This document shows, piece after piece, positions 24,504 to 33,372 of a stretch of 64,000 bases of DNA. Every line of letters starts with the position of its first letter. Position 1 is the stretch's first letter. This DNA is from an uncultured Acidocella sp. (GTDB taxonomy: Bacteria; Pseudomonadota; Alphaproteobacteria; Acetobacterales; Acetobacteraceae), in assembly GCF_946222605.1 (NCBI RefSeq), contig NZ_CAMIIE010000005.1:1-64000 (forward strand), written 5' to 3'. A model generated the notes under the pieces. The model was given only the letters and a program-made list of their open reading frames with translations, did no database searches and was not told where the DNA came from. The position numbers and the translations under genes were made by a program.

Positions 24504-25934
24504 ATGGCTAAGAAGGCCGAGGGCGGCGATGGCGTCGCCAAAGTTCTGAACATGATCAAGGAGAACGGGGTCGAGTATGTCGATCTGCGGTTCACCGATC
24601 CCAAGGGCAAGTGGCAGCACACCGCGCAGTACGTTTCCACCGTGGACGAGGACAGCCTGAAAGACGGCTTCATGTTCGACGGCTCCTCCATCGCTGGCTG
24701 GAAGGCGATCAACGAGTCCGACATGATCCTGAAGCCGGACCTGGACAGCGCCGTGCTGGACCCGTTCTCGGCCAAGCCGAGCCTGATCCTGTTCTGCGAC
24801 ATCGTCGAGCCCTCCACCGGCCAGGGCTATGCCCGCGACCCGCGCTCCACCGCGAAGAAGGCCGAGGCCTATCTGAAGTCCACCGGCATCGGCGATTCCG
24901 CCTTCATCGGCGCGGAAGCCGAGTTCTTCATCTTCGACAACGTGAAGTTCGGCACCGGCGGCAATTACGGCATCTACCAGCTCGACTCCATCGAGGGCCC
25001 CGGCTCCTCGCTGAAGGATTATCCCGAGGGCAATATGGGCCACCGTCCGGTCGTCAAGGGTGGCTATTTCCCGGTCCCGCCGGTGGATAGCGAATCCGAC
25101 CTGCGCGCCGAGATGCTCTCCGCCATGGGCGAGATGGGCCTGCCGATCGAGAAGCACCACCATGAGGTGGCGCAGTCTCAGCACGAGCTGGGCACCAAGT
25201 TCGCGTCCCTGACCACCATGGCCGACCAGATGCAGATCTATAAGTACTGCGTCCACAACGTCGCCCATTCCTATGGCAAGACCGCGACCTTCATGCCGAA
25301 GCCGATCTATGGCGATAACGGCTCGGGCATGCACACCCATCTGTCCATCTGGAAGGCCGGCAAGCCGCTCTTCGCGGGCAATGGCTATGCGGACCTGTCC
25401 GAGACCTGCCTGTACGCCATCGGCGGCATCATCAAGCACGCCAAGGCGATCAACGCGTTCTCCAACCCGTCCACCAACTCCTATAAGCGCCTGATCCCGG
25501 GCTTTGAGGCGCCGGTGCTGCTGGCCTATTCCGCCCGCAACCGCTCCGCCTCCTGCCGTATTCCGTACACGACCAGCCCGAAGGCGAAGCGCGTCGAAGT
25601 GCGGTTCCCGGATCCGACCTGCAACCCCTACCTCTCCTTCTCCGCCATCATGATGGCGGCGATCGACGGCATCAAGAACAAGATCCACCCGGGCGACCCG
25701 ATGGACAAGGATCTGTACGACCTGCCGCCGGAAGAGCTGAAGGACATCCCGACCGTCTGCGGCTCGCTGCGCGAAGCCCTGGGCGCCCTGGAAGCCGACC
25801 ACGAGTTCCTGCTCGCCGGCGACGTGTTCTCCAAGGAGCAGATCGAGAGCTATATCGAGCTGAAGTGGAAGGAAGTGTACAAGTTCGAACACACCCCGCA
25901 CCCGGTGGAATTCGAAATGTACTACTCCGCCTAA
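24504..25934 (+). CDS. glnA: Glutamine synthetase type I
   Basis: A 476-residue GSI-beta-type enzyme making glutamine from glutamate, ammonia and ATP. GSSIAGWK, NGSGMHTHLSIW, NPSTNSYKRLIPGFEAPV and the adenylylation-site region DLYDLPPEE (Tyr) are present. The ATG at 24504 matches the start of homologues (MAKKAEGG). It follows glnB by 120 bases and ends in a strong terminator. Confidence 0.97.
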   Translation: MAKKAEGGDGVAKVLNMIKENGVEYVDLRFTDPKGKWQHTAQYVSTVDEDSLKDGFMFDGSSIAGWKAINESDMILKPDLDSAVLDPFSAKPSLILFCDIVEPSTGQGYARDPRSTAKKAEAYLKSTGIGDSAFIGAEAEFFIFDNVKFGTGGNYGIYQLDSIEGPGSSLKDYPEGNMGHRPVVKGGYFPVPPVDSESDLRAEMLSAMGEMGLPIEKHHHEVAQSQHELGTKFASLTTMADQMQIYKYCVHNVAHSYGKTATFMPKPIYGDNGSGMHTHLSIWKAGKPLFAGNGYADLSETCLYAIGGIIKHAKAINAFSNPSTNSYKRLIPGFEAPVLLAYSARNRSASCRIPYTTSPKAKRVEVRFPDPTCNPYLSFSAIMMAAIDGIKNKIHPGDPMDKDLYDLPPEELKDIPTVCGSLREALGALEADHEFLLAGDVFSKEQIESYIELKWKEVYKFEHTPHPVEFEMYYSA

Positions 25935-25953
25935 TCAGCGGTTGGACGAAGGA

Positions 25954-25981
25954 AACGGCGCCGCGAGGCGCCGTTTTTTTG
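25954..25981 (+). terminator. Rho-independent terminator of glnA
   Basis: Stem AACGGCGCC (25954-25962) and GGCGCCGTT (25967-25975), loop GCGA, followed by seven consecutive T. Confidence 0.9.
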
Positions 25982-25991
25982 GACGAAACAA

Positions 25992-26040
25992 GGGGAGATT
26001 TTTTGAAAAAAATCCTCCCTTACCCCCTCAAAACTTTTGA
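25992..26040 (+). repeat. A/T-core hairpin element (copy B) behind glnA
   Basis: A GGGAG/CTCCC-type stem with a GATTTTTTGAAAAAAATC core (25997-26014) is followed by CTCAAAACTTTTGA (26028-26040). The same arrangement is seen at 47661 and 53413 and, mirrored, at 15476-15606. Confidence 0.6.
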
Positions 26041-26073
26041 CACTTGGGGGCTGGGGCGCGGCAAGGCACAGGC

Positions 26074-26106
26074 AAATAAAAAGGCCCCGGAGTGGGGCCC
26101 TTTTTT
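26074..26106 (-). terminator. Terminator at the rdgB stop, possibly bidirectional
   Basis: GGCCCC (26083-26088) pairs with GGGGCC (26094-26099). A run of T follows on both strands (plus strand from 26101; minus strand beyond 26082). The rdgB stop codon at 26105-26107 overlaps the element. Confidence 0.8.
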
Positions 26107-26677
26107 ATTTGGCGGCGAGCACGGCTTCGATTTGTTCGAAGGCTCTGGCCCTGTGGCTGATGCTCTCTTTTTCATCGCCCAGCTCGGCATAGGTCTGCTC
26201 ATAGCCGTTGGGAATGAAGATCGCGTCATAGCCGAACCCGGCCTTGCCGCGCGCTTCCGGGGCAATCCGCCCGGGCGCCTCGCCGATATAGGTGGCGGTG
26301 CTGCCATCGGGCTGCGCCAGGCAGAGCGCGCAGGTGAACCAGGCGTCCCAGACATTCTTGGCTTTCGCGGCGGCGATGATCTTGGCGAAGGCACCGGGAT
26401 AATCATCCCCCGCATAGCGGGCGGAGAACACGCCGGGCTGGCCGTTCAGCGCCAGCACCGAAAGCCCGGAATCATCCGCCAGCGCCGGCAGGCCGGAGGC
26501 CTTGGCGGCGGTGAGCGCCTTGATCCGCGCATTGCCGGCGAAATCCCGCGCCGTTTCCGACGGGCTGGGCAGACCCAACTCCCCCGACGAGGTCACGGTG
26601 AAGCCGAACGGCGCCAGCAGCGTGATGAATTCCTTCAGCTTGCCGGGATTATGGGTGGCGATGACGATCTGTTTCAT
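26105..26677 (-). CDS. rdgB: XTP/dITP diphosphatase (HAM1/RdgB)
   Basis: A 190-residue house-cleaning pyrophosphatase removing non-canonical purine triphosphates. IATHNPGKLKEF at the N terminus, ADDSGLSVLALNGQPGVFSARYAG in the middle and GFGYDAIFIP later are family signatures. Its start overlaps the stop of yqgE by 4 bases, so the two are coupled. Confidence 0.94.
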   Translation of the reverse strand: MKQIVIATHNPGKLKEFITLLAPFGFTVTSSGELGLPSPSETARDFAGNARIKALTAAKASGLPALADDSGLSVLALNGQPGVFSARYAGDDYPGAFAKIIAAAKAKNVWDAWFTCALCLAQPDGSTATYIGEAPGRIAPEARGKAGFGYDAIFIPNGYEQTYAELGDEKESISHRARAFEQIEAVLAAK

Positions 26678-27264
26678 GCCTGGCCCGCATCGCCCGAAAG
26701 CATCCCGGGGTCAATCTTTAGCTTCGCCAGGCCGCGCTGCCATTTGCTCTGGTAATTCGCATCGAACAAAATCGCGTCGTCCGCCGGCACGTTCAGCCAG
26801 CTATTCTGGCGGATCTCATCCTCCAGCTGCCCCGCCCCCCAGCCGGAATAGCCCAGCAGCAGCCGGGCTTTTTCCGGGCCTTCGCCGCGGGCGATCGCCT
26901 GCAGCACATCCATGCTGGCGCTGAGCACATGCGCGCCATCCACATTCAAACTGCCCTCGCCGATCCAGTCCGCCGAATGCAGCACGAAGCCGCGATGATC
27001 CTCAACCGGCCCGCCCTGCCCCATCGGCAATTCGCGCTGAGGCGGATTCGGCTCGACATTCAATTGCTGCATCAAATCGCCGAATTTCGGCTTGCGCAGC
27101 TGGCGGTTGAGCATCAGCCCCATCGCGCCCTCTTCGTTATGCGCGCAGATAAAGATCACGCCTTGCGCAAAGCGTGGATCGCGCAGGGATGGCATCGCCA
27201 GCAGCACCTGCCCGGTCAGCCAGGAAGGCGGCGGTGAGGGGGAAATCTCTCGCTCCGTCATCAT
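26674..27264 (-). CDS. yqgE: YqgE/AlgH family protein (DUF179)
   Basis: About 196 residues. LTGQVLLAMPSLRDPRF, GAMGLMLNRQL and GYSGWGAGQLEDEI are typical of the family, whose biochemical function is not established. I prefer the ATG at 27264 or 27261. The ATG at 27354 would leave only 20 bases to the divergent peroxiredoxin start, too little for two promoters, and would give a protein longer than the family norm. Overlaps rdgB by 4 bases. Confidence 0.85.
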   Translation of the reverse strand: MMTEREISPSPPPSWLTGQVLLAMPSLRDPRFAQGVIFICAHNEEGAMGLMLNRQLRKPKFGDLMQQLNVEPNPPQRELPMGQGGPVEDHRGFVLHSADWIGEGSLNVDGAHVLSASMDVLQAIARGEGPEKARLLLGYSGWGAGQLEDEIRQNSWLNVPADDAILFDANYQSKWQRGLAKLKIDPGMLSGDAGQA

Positions 27265-27374
27265 CTTACTATAGGCGGCCCGCCTCGCCTCGGCCAGCCC
27301 GGGCGGGATCGGCTTCACGCCAGCCATCAGTTGGCTTACAACGTGTTTATTCATTCACCGTAAACAGGCAGACA

Positions 27375-27854
27375 ATGATCAATATCGGGGACAAGATTCC
27401 GGCCATGAAGCTCATGCTGGCCACGCCGGACGGGCCGCGCGAGACGGATACGGCGGAGCTGCTGGGCACCGGCAAGGTCGTGCTGTTCGCCGTTCCCGGC
27501 GCCTTCACCCCCACCTGCAGCGCCAAGCACGTGCCCGGCTTCGTCAAGCTGGCGCCGGAGCTGAAGGAGAAGGGCGTGGACCGGATCGTCTGCATGGCGG
27601 TCAACGATGCCTTCGTGCTCGGCGCCTGGGCCAAGGACCAGAAGGCCGGCGAGGCCGTGCAGTTCCTGGCCGACGGTTCCGCCGCCTTCACCAAGGCGCT
27701 GGGGCTGGAGCTGGATCTGGTCGCGCGCGGCATGGGCATCCGCAGCCAGCGTTTCGCGCTGGTGCTGGAGGATGGCGTCGTCACCAAGGTCGCGGTCGAG
27801 GAGCCGGGTGGCTTCGAGGTCAGCCGCGCCGAGGCCATTCTCGAATCCCTCTGA
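27375..27854 (+). CDS. Peroxiredoxin (Prx5-type)
   Basis: A 159-residue thiol peroxidase. The peroxidatic cysteine is in PGAFTPTCSAKHVPGF, and the core NDAFVLGAW and GMGIRSQRFALVLEDG follow, as in the Prx5/hybrid Prx group. It reduces peroxides using glutaredoxin or thioredoxin. The ATG at 27375 begins the conserved MINIGDKIP. A glycosyltransferase gene starts 4 bases after the stop. Confidence 0.93.
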   Translation: MINIGDKIPAMKLMLATPDGPRETDTAELLGTGKVVLFAVPGAFTPTCSAKHVPGFVKLAPELKEKGVDRIVCMAVNDAFVLGAWAKDQKAGEAVQFLADGSAAFTKALGLELDLVARGMGIRSQRFALVLEDGVVTKVAVEEPGGFEVSRAEAILESL

Positions 27855-27858
27855 TCCC

Positions 27859-28941
27859 GTGTCGCTCGCCCTCACGGTCGTCGTACCGTGCTATAATGAG
27901 CGTGCGAACGTAGCACCCATGGTGGCCGCCCTGGACCAGGCCCTGACCGGGCTGGACTGGGAGGTGGTGTTCGTCGACGATGACAGCCCCGATGGCACCA
28001 GCGCCGAGGCCAAGCGCCTGGCGCAGGGCGATACGCGGGTGCGCTGCATCCGGCGCATCGGCCGGCGCGGCCTGTCCTCGGCGGTGATCGAGGGCGCGCT
28101 TTCTTCCTCCGCCGATTATGTCGCCGTCATCGATGGCGATATGCAGCATGACGAAACCCGCCTGCCTTTGATGCTGGAGGCGGTGCGCGCCGGGGCGGAT
28201 ATGGCGGTGGGCAGCCGGCATGTGGAAGGCGGGGATTCCGCCGGTCTCTCCTCGCCGCTGCGGGTGAAGCTCTCGGAGACCGGCATCCGCATCGCCCAGG
28301 CGGTCACCCACACCTCGATCTCGGACCCGATGAGCGGGTTTTTCCTGCTGCGCCGGGAGCTGTTCGAGGCCCTGGCTTCGCGCCTGACCGGGCAGGGCTT
28401 CAAGATTTTGCTGGATCTGATCCTGGCCTCGCCGCGTGTGCTGAACATCGCAGAAATCCCGTATAAATTCCGCCCGCGCCTGGCCGGCGAGAGCAAGCTG
28501 GACGTGCTGGTGCTGGCGCAATTCGCCGGGCTGCTGCTGGACAAGGCGCTGCGCGGCACGGTGCCGCTGCGCTTCATTTCCTTCGCGCTGGTCGGCATTG
28601 TCGGGGTGCTGGTCAATCTGGCGGTGGCGCAGATCGCCGCCGCCGCCGGGGCGGATTTCGGCACCGCGCAGACCATCGGCACCATCGTCGCCATGGTGGC
28701 GAATTTCCAGCTCAACAACCAGCTCACCTACCGCGCGCAGCGGCTGAAGCGGGCGAAGGCCTGGCGCGGGCTGGCCTTGTTCATGCTCGTCTGCGGGCTG
28801 GGGGCGATCGCCAATATCGGCATCGCCAAGGCGCTCTATGCTGAAAACGGGCATATATTATTCTCCGGGGCGGCGGGGGCGGCGGTTGGCGTGGTGTGGA
28901 ATTACGCGGTCTCCGCCACTTTGGTCTGGCGCGTGCGCTAA
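27859..28941 (+). CDS. Polyprenyl-phosphate glycosyltransferase (GT2) fused to a GtrA domain
   Basis: A 360-residue protein, GTG start. The GT2 part has VVPCYNERANV near the N terminus, DDDSPDGT from residue 40 and DGDMQHD at 92-98, as in dolichol-phosphate-mannose synthase. From about residue 228 (RFISFALVGIVG) four helices form a GtrA-type flippase domain. It would load a sugar on undecaprenyl or decaprenyl phosphate and help flip it. The adjacent GT83-like enzyme is the natural user of the product. Confidence 0.9.
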   Translation: MSLALTVVVPCYNERANVAPMVAALDQALTGLDWEVVFVDDDSPDGTSAEAKRLAQGDTRVRCIRRIGRRGLSSAVIEGALSSSADYVAVIDGDMQHDETRLPLMLEAVRAGADMAVGSRHVEGGDSAGLSSPLRVKLSETGIRIAQAVTHTSISDPMSGFFLLRRELFEALASRLTGQGFKILLDLILASPRVLNIAEIPYKFRPRLAGESKLDVLVLAQFAGLLLDKALRGTVPLRFISFALVGIVGVLVNLAVAQIAAAAGADFGTAQTIGTIVAMVANFQLNNQLTYRAQRLKRAKAWRGLALFMLVCGLGAIANIGIAKALYAENGHILFSGAAGAAVGVVWNYAVSATLVWRVR

Positions 28942-28942
28942 G

Positions 28943-30319
28943 ATGGGGTTTGCCCTCGCGGCGCTGGCGGCGCTCACCGTCCTGCGCCTCGTCCTGGCCG
29001 CCTGGCTGCCGCTGACCCCTGACGAAGCCTATTATTTCAGCTGGGCGCGGCCGTTGCAGGCCGGCTATCTGGACCATCCGCCGATGGTGGCGCTGTGGAT
29101 CCGTCTCGGCACCGCGCTCTTGGGCAATGATCCGCTCGGCATCCGGCTGCTCGGGCCGGTTTCGGCGGCGTTGGGCTCGCTGGCGCTGTACGATGCCGGC
29201 AACCGCATCCTGCCCGGCCAGCGCTGCGGGCTGCTGGCCGCTGGCTTCCTGAATGCGACGCTGATGCTGGGCGCCGGCAGCATTTTAATGACGCCGGACA
29301 CGCCGCTGATCTTCTTCTGGACGCTCACCCTCTGGGCGCTGGCCCGGCTGGTGCAGAGCGGGGAAGCGCGCTGGTGGCTGGCGGCGGGCGCCCTGGCCGG
29401 GGCGGCCTTGTTTTCCAAATATACCGCCGCCCTGCTGCTGGCCGGCAGCGGGCTGTGGGCGCTCAGCGTACCATCCATCCGCGCCACGCTGCGCACGGCC
29501 TGGCCGTGGCTGGGCATCGCCCTGGCGCTGCTGGTCTTCGCGCCGGATTTCGCCTGGAACGCCACCCATGGCTGGGCCAGCTATCTGAAGCAAGGCGGCC
29601 GTGTGGATGGGTTCGACCCCGCCCGCGCCGCGCAATTTTTCGGCGAGCTGATCGGCGGGCAGGCGCTGTTTTTCACCCCGCTGATCGCCATTCTGGCGGT
29701 GCGCGGGCTCTGGCATTTGCGGGCCGATCCCTCCCCCGGGGCGCGGCTGCTGCTCTGGCTCAGCCTGCTGCCGGCGGCGGTGTTTCTGGAACATGTGCTG
29801 ACCGACCGGGTGCAGGGCAATTGGGTCGCCATTCTCTACCCCTCCGCCTGCCTCGCCGCCGCCGCGCCGCCGCCGCGCTTCACGCGCAGCGCGCTGGCGC
29901 TGGGCTTTGGGCTGACCGGGCTGGTCTATGTGCAGGTGCTGCACCCGTTTCTGCCCGTGCCGGCCGCGCGCGACACCGCCGCCGTGCAGATGGCCGGCTG
30001 GCCCGGACTCGCGGCGCAGGCCAGCGCCACCCACCCCGCCTTCATCACCTCGGACGATTACGCCACCGCCTCCGAACTGGCGTTTTACGCCCCGAAAGCC
30101 ATGCCGGTTCTGGGGATCGGCCCGCGCTGGGCGTATCTGGACTGGCGCAACGCGAAATTGCAGGGTGCCAGCGGGGTGCTGATCACGCGGCGCGATAGCA
30201 CGCCCTGCCCGGACCCGCTCGGCACGATCAGCCGCAAGCAGGGCCAGGCGGTGGTGATGAGCTATCGCGTCTGCCGGATCACGGCACCCGCCACGGCCAA
30301 GGAGTTTCCGCGCCCATGA
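28943..30319 (+). CDS. GT83/ArnT-like polytopic glycosyltransferase
   Basis: A 458-residue membrane enzyme. After the first helix comes LTPDEAYYFSWARPLQAGYLDHPPMVA, the acidic catalytic loop and DHPP motif of the ArnT-like PMT_2 group, followed by many hydrophobic segments. It transfers a sugar from a lipid phosphate carrier to an acceptor on the periplasmic side. ATG two bases after the previous stop; end overlaps the next gene by 4 bases. The acceptor (lipid A, glycan or other lipid) is unknown. Confidence 0.87.
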   Translation: MGFALAALAALTVLRLVLAAWLPLTPDEAYYFSWARPLQAGYLDHPPMVALWIRLGTALLGNDPLGIRLLGPVSAALGSLALYDAGNRILPGQRCGLLAAGFLNATLMLGAGSILMTPDTPLIFFWTLTLWALARLVQSGEARWWLAAGALAGAALFSKYTAALLLAGSGLWALSVPSIRATLRTAWPWLGIALALLVFAPDFAWNATHGWASYLKQGGRVDGFDPARAAQFFGELIGGQALFFTPLIAILAVRGLWHLRADPSPGARLLLWLSLLPAAVFLEHVLTDRVQGNWVAILYPSACLAAAAPPPRFTRSALALGFGLTGLVYVQVLHPFLPVPAARDTAAVQMAGWPGLAAQASATHPAFITSDDYATASELAFYAPKAMPVLGIGPRWAYLDWRNAKLQGASGVLITRRDSTPCPDPLGTISRKQGQAVVMSYRVCRITAPATAKEFPRP

Positions 30320-31263
30320 TGCTGCCGACCCCCCAGGATGTTCACGCCGCCGCCGCGCGGCTGCAGGGCCATATCGTGCGCACTCCGATGCTGCGCAGCG
30401 CCAGTCTCGATAAAACGCTGGGCGCGACCGTGCTGGTCAAGCCGGAGGTTCTGCAGCGCACCGGCACCTTCAAGCTGCGCGGCGCCACCAACGCCATGCT
30501 GCGCCTGCCGGCCGACATCCGGGCGCGCGGCGTCGTCGCCTATTCCTCCGGCAACCATGCCCAGGGTGTCGCCTGCGCCGCCGCCATGCTGGGCGTGCCC
30601 GCGACCATCGTGATGCCCGCCGACGCGCCGGCGATCAAACGCGAATCCACCGAATTCTGGGGGGCGCGGGTGGTCAGCTATGACCGCTTTACCGAGGACC
30701 GCGCCGCCATCGCGGCCAGCATCGCCGCCGAGACCGGCGCCAGCCTGATCCCGCCTTATGACCATCCGGACGTGATCGCCGGCCAGGGCACGGCGGCGCT
30801 GGAGCTGCTGGAGGATGCCAAGGCGGCCGGGCTGACGATGGATGATTACATCACCCCGGCCGGCGGCGGCGGGCTGGCGGCGGGGACGGCCCTGGCCTTC
30901 TCCGACCTCTCGCCGGCCACGCATCTGCACACCGCCGAGCCGGAAGGCTGGGACGATACCGCCCGCTCCCTGGCGGCCGGCGCGCGGCTGAGCAACGACA
31001 TGAAGGGCTCGCCGTTCTGCGACGCGCTGCTCTCCCCGGCGCCGGGCGAGCTGACCTTCGCCATCAATCAGCGCTTCTACGCCTCGGGCGTGGCGGTGAG
31101 CGATGACGAGGTCCGCGCCGCGCGGAAGCTGGCGGCACGGACTCTGAAGCTGGTGGTGGAGCCGGGCGGCGCGGTGGCGCTGGCGGCGCTGCTGGCGGGC
31201 AAGATCGACGCCAGGGGCAAGGTGGTCGGGATCATGCTGTCCGGCGGCAACGCCGATCTGTGA
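30316..31263 (+). CDS. Threonine/serine dehydratase-like PLP enzyme
   Basis: A 315-residue fold-type II enzyme. The PLP lysine is in RTGTFKLRGATNA, SSGNHAQGVA binds substrate, and GGGGLAAGTALA holds the phosphate. There is no ACT domain, so it resembles catabolic threonine dehydratase or serine racemase-like proteins. It is translationally coupled to the glycosyltransferase upstream (overlap ATGA), though no metabolic link is obvious. Confidence 0.9.
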   Translation: MMLPTPQDVHAAAARLQGHIVRTPMLRSASLDKTLGATVLVKPEVLQRTGTFKLRGATNAMLRLPADIRARGVVAYSSGNHAQGVACAAAMLGVPATIVMPADAPAIKRESTEFWGARVVSYDRFTEDRAAIAASIAAETGASLIPPYDHPDVIAGQGTAALELLEDAKAAGLTMDDYITPAGGGGLAAGTALAFSDLSPATHLHTAEPEGWDDTARSLAAGARLSNDMKGSPFCDALLSPAPGELTFAINQRFYASGVAVSDDEVRAARKLAARTLKLVVEPGGAVALAALLAGKIDARGKVVGIMLSGGNADL

Positions 31264-31280
31264 ACCGCTAAAAAACCAGC

Positions 31281-32486
31281 CTACAGCCCCGCCGTCTCCA
31301 GCATCGCGGCCGGCTTTCGCGCGCTGTGCCGGGTGAGTGGCTTGGTCAGGCGCGAGAGCAGGCGCGTCCAGATCTGGTCCACCCAGGCCAGCGGCACCGC
31401 GCAGATCAAGGTGAGCACGATCGAGCAGAACGCCGCCACCAGCGCCGCCCCGGCCACCCCCAGCTGGCCCACCCCGGCCATGAAGGCGATGGCGCCGGCG
31501 GAGAGCAAAATCGGCCCGTGCAGCAGATAGATCGGGAAGGAGAGCAGCCCCAGCCACACCGCCCAGCCGCCGGAGAACACCCGGCGCATCGTCGGGTTGC
31601 CGAGCAGCACGACGATGATCAGCGCCGCCCCGGCATCCCAGACATAATGGCTGCAGGCGCCGGGCAGGATCGCCTTCAGCGGCGCGTGCATCAGCAGCGT
31701 CTGTTCATAGGTGAAGCTGAACAGATAGAGCCCGAGCAGCCCCAGCACGCAGGCGGATTTATTGCCCAGCGCCGGTAGGCGGTTTTCCGCGAACAGCATC
31801 GCCAGCAGCGTGCCGCAGAGGAAATCGGTGAAAAAGGTGAACGGGTAGGAGGTCCCGGCGAGCCAGGCCGCCAGCGCCATCAGCCCCAGCCGCAACACCC
31901 AGCTGCGCAGCGCGAACAGGACCGGCGCGAACAGGAAAATGGCAAAAGAGCCGAACAGCTCGATGCGCATGGTCCAGAGCGGCGAATCGAACTTCACCTC
32001 GCCCAGCATGAACACATTCACCAGCCCTTCGCGCAGCGCCTCGTACCAGGTGAGATGCGCCGGGCGGATCGGCGAATTGCCGTGCGTGGCCAGCCATTGC
32101 GCGCCGATCACATGCGCCGCCTGCTTATATTCCAAGCCCGACCAGCTGATCAGCAGGAAGGCGAACAGGCAGGCGATGACGGTAAGGCAGGCCAGGCGCG
32201 GCCAGCGCTTGAGCATCGCCACCGCGACGCGCACCGGCCGCCGGTCCCGCGCGAAGGGCAGGCTGAGGATGAAGCCGGAGAGCACGAAAAACACCGCCAC
32301 CGCAGCGCCGCCATTGAGCATGCCGAGGATGAACTGGGTGAGCAGATCCAGCACCCCATGGCCATGCGGCACCGCCCCCACCCCGTGCGGCGTGTAGGCC
32401 AGCACCAGATGGTACAGCACGACGATGGCGGCGGCGATGCCGCGCAAACCTTCGAGAGGGATCAGTTTTCGCCCGGTATCCGGCAT
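31281..32486 (-). CDS. Acyltransferase 3 family membrane protein (OafA/YrhL-like)
   Basis: A 401-residue protein of about ten helices. The N-terminal LEGLRGIAAAIVVLYHLV carries the family's RG and H residues, and FFVLSGFILSLPFARDR follows. Such enzymes O-acylate surface glycans or lipids. It is convergent with the dehydratase gene and lies near the polyprenyl glycosylation genes, so surface-glycan decoration is plausible. Confidence 0.9.
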   Translation of the reverse strand: MPDTGRKLIPLEGLRGIAAAIVVLYHLVLAYTPHGVGAVPHGHGVLDLLTQFILGMLNGGAAVAVFFVLSGFILSLPFARDRRPVRVAVAMLKRWPRLACLTVIACLFAFLLISWSGLEYKQAAHVIGAQWLATHGNSPIRPAHLTWYEALREGLVNVFMLGEVKFDSPLWTMRIELFGSFAIFLFAPVLFALRSWVLRLGLMALAAWLAGTSYPFTFFTDFLCGTLLAMLFAENRLPALGNKSACVLGLLGLYLFSFTYEQTLLMHAPLKAILPGACSHYVWDAGAALIIVVLLGNPTMRRVFSGGWAVWLGLLSFPIYLLHGPILLSAGAIAFMAGVGQLGVAGAALVAAFCSIVLTLICAVPLAWVDQIWTRLLSRLTKPLTRHSARKPAAMLETAGL

Positions 32487-32790
32487 GTGGCTTAAGTGGC
32501 GTAGTTGACTAAAAAGTCAGCTTTCCAGCCGATGGCGTTTTTTTTAGCCCTTTCGCCGCCGCATTGGCTGGTATGTGCCGGACCTGGAACCTCCCGCGTC
32601 TGTTCTGTTCCGGGACAGCGTTGCGCAGGCTGGCTTGATCAGGGCGAGACAATGCGTGACGACGCAGGCCGCCCCCGACACGCCATGGCCAAACCCATCC
32701 GATTGGGGTACGATTTGATGACAATAAAGCTTTGCGTAAAAGACAGTCGCATTACCACGAACGGCCCAACGAACGGTTCAAAACACTGCC
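32487..32790. other. Divergent intergenic region before the MarR gene
   Basis: No gene is seen in 304 bases. It contains a small hairpin near 32500 (TTGACT...AGTCA) and a direct repeat ACGAACGG at 32757-32764 and 32769-32776, ending 14 bases before the MarR start, which could be an operator. The stretch around 32700-32740 is A+T-richer and may hold the promoter. Confidence 0.4.
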
Positions 32791-33366
32791 ATGCCCGAAA
32801 CAACGCTTCCCTCTTTCCCGCCCGGCAAACGTGAAACCCAGACGGGCGCGTCGCACCCGGCGCCGGGCAACAGCCTGCTGTTTTTGCGTGAAGACGAGCT
32901 GCGCACGGCGCAGGACATGGTGTTTTTCGCCCTGCGCGACCTCAACGCCCCCCCGGACGCCATCCTCGCCGGCATGGATTTCGGCCGCGCCCATCATCGC
33001 TGCCTGCACTGGATCGGCCGCAAGCCGGGGCTGAAGGTGGGCGAGCTGCTCTCCATCCTCGGCATCACCAAGCAGAGCCTCACCCGGGTGCTGGGGCCGC
33101 TGATCCGGGATGGCTATGTCGACCAGGTGCCCGGTGCCAAGGACCGGCGCCAGCGCCTGCTCAGCCTCACCGAAAAGGGCGCCGCGCTGGAGCGCAAGCT
33201 CTTCGAAGCCCAGCGCGAACGTCTGCTCAACGCCTATCGCGAGGCCGGCGGCCCGGCGGTGGAAGGCTTCAAGCGGGTGATGCGCGGGCTGATCAACGAG
33301 CAGGGCCGCGCCCATCTGGACGCGCTGGAGGCGCCGCGCCCCGCCAAGGCGCCGCGCAGCCCGTAG
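32791..33366 (+). CDS. MarR-family transcriptional regulator (PetP-like)
   Basis: A 191-residue regulator with a central winged helix: LKVGELLSILGITKQSLTRVLGPL (helix-turn-helix) and KDRRQRLLSLTEKGAALE (wing). The N-terminal 35 residues are variable and Pro-rich. A MarR protein directly before an OmpR-type response regulator is the petP-petR arrangement known from photosynthetic alphaproteobacteria. No petABC genes follow here; instead a histidine kinase does. The response regulator starts 6 bases after the stop. Confidence 0.9.
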   Translation: MPETTLPSFPPGKRETQTGASHPAPGNSLLFLREDELRTAQDMVFFALRDLNAPPDAILAGMDFGRAHHRCLHWIGRKPGLKVGELLSILGITKQSLTRVLGPLIRDGYVDQVPGAKDRRQRLLSLTEKGAALERKLFEAQRERLLNAYREAGGPAVEGFKRVMRGLINEQGRAHLDALEAPRPAKAPRSP

Positions 33367-33372
33367 CCACGC

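Noticed and set aside
27265..27354. Longer YqgE starting at 27354
   Set aside because: Would leave 20 bases to the divergent peroxiredoxin start and exceed the usual family length; the later ATG pair fits better.
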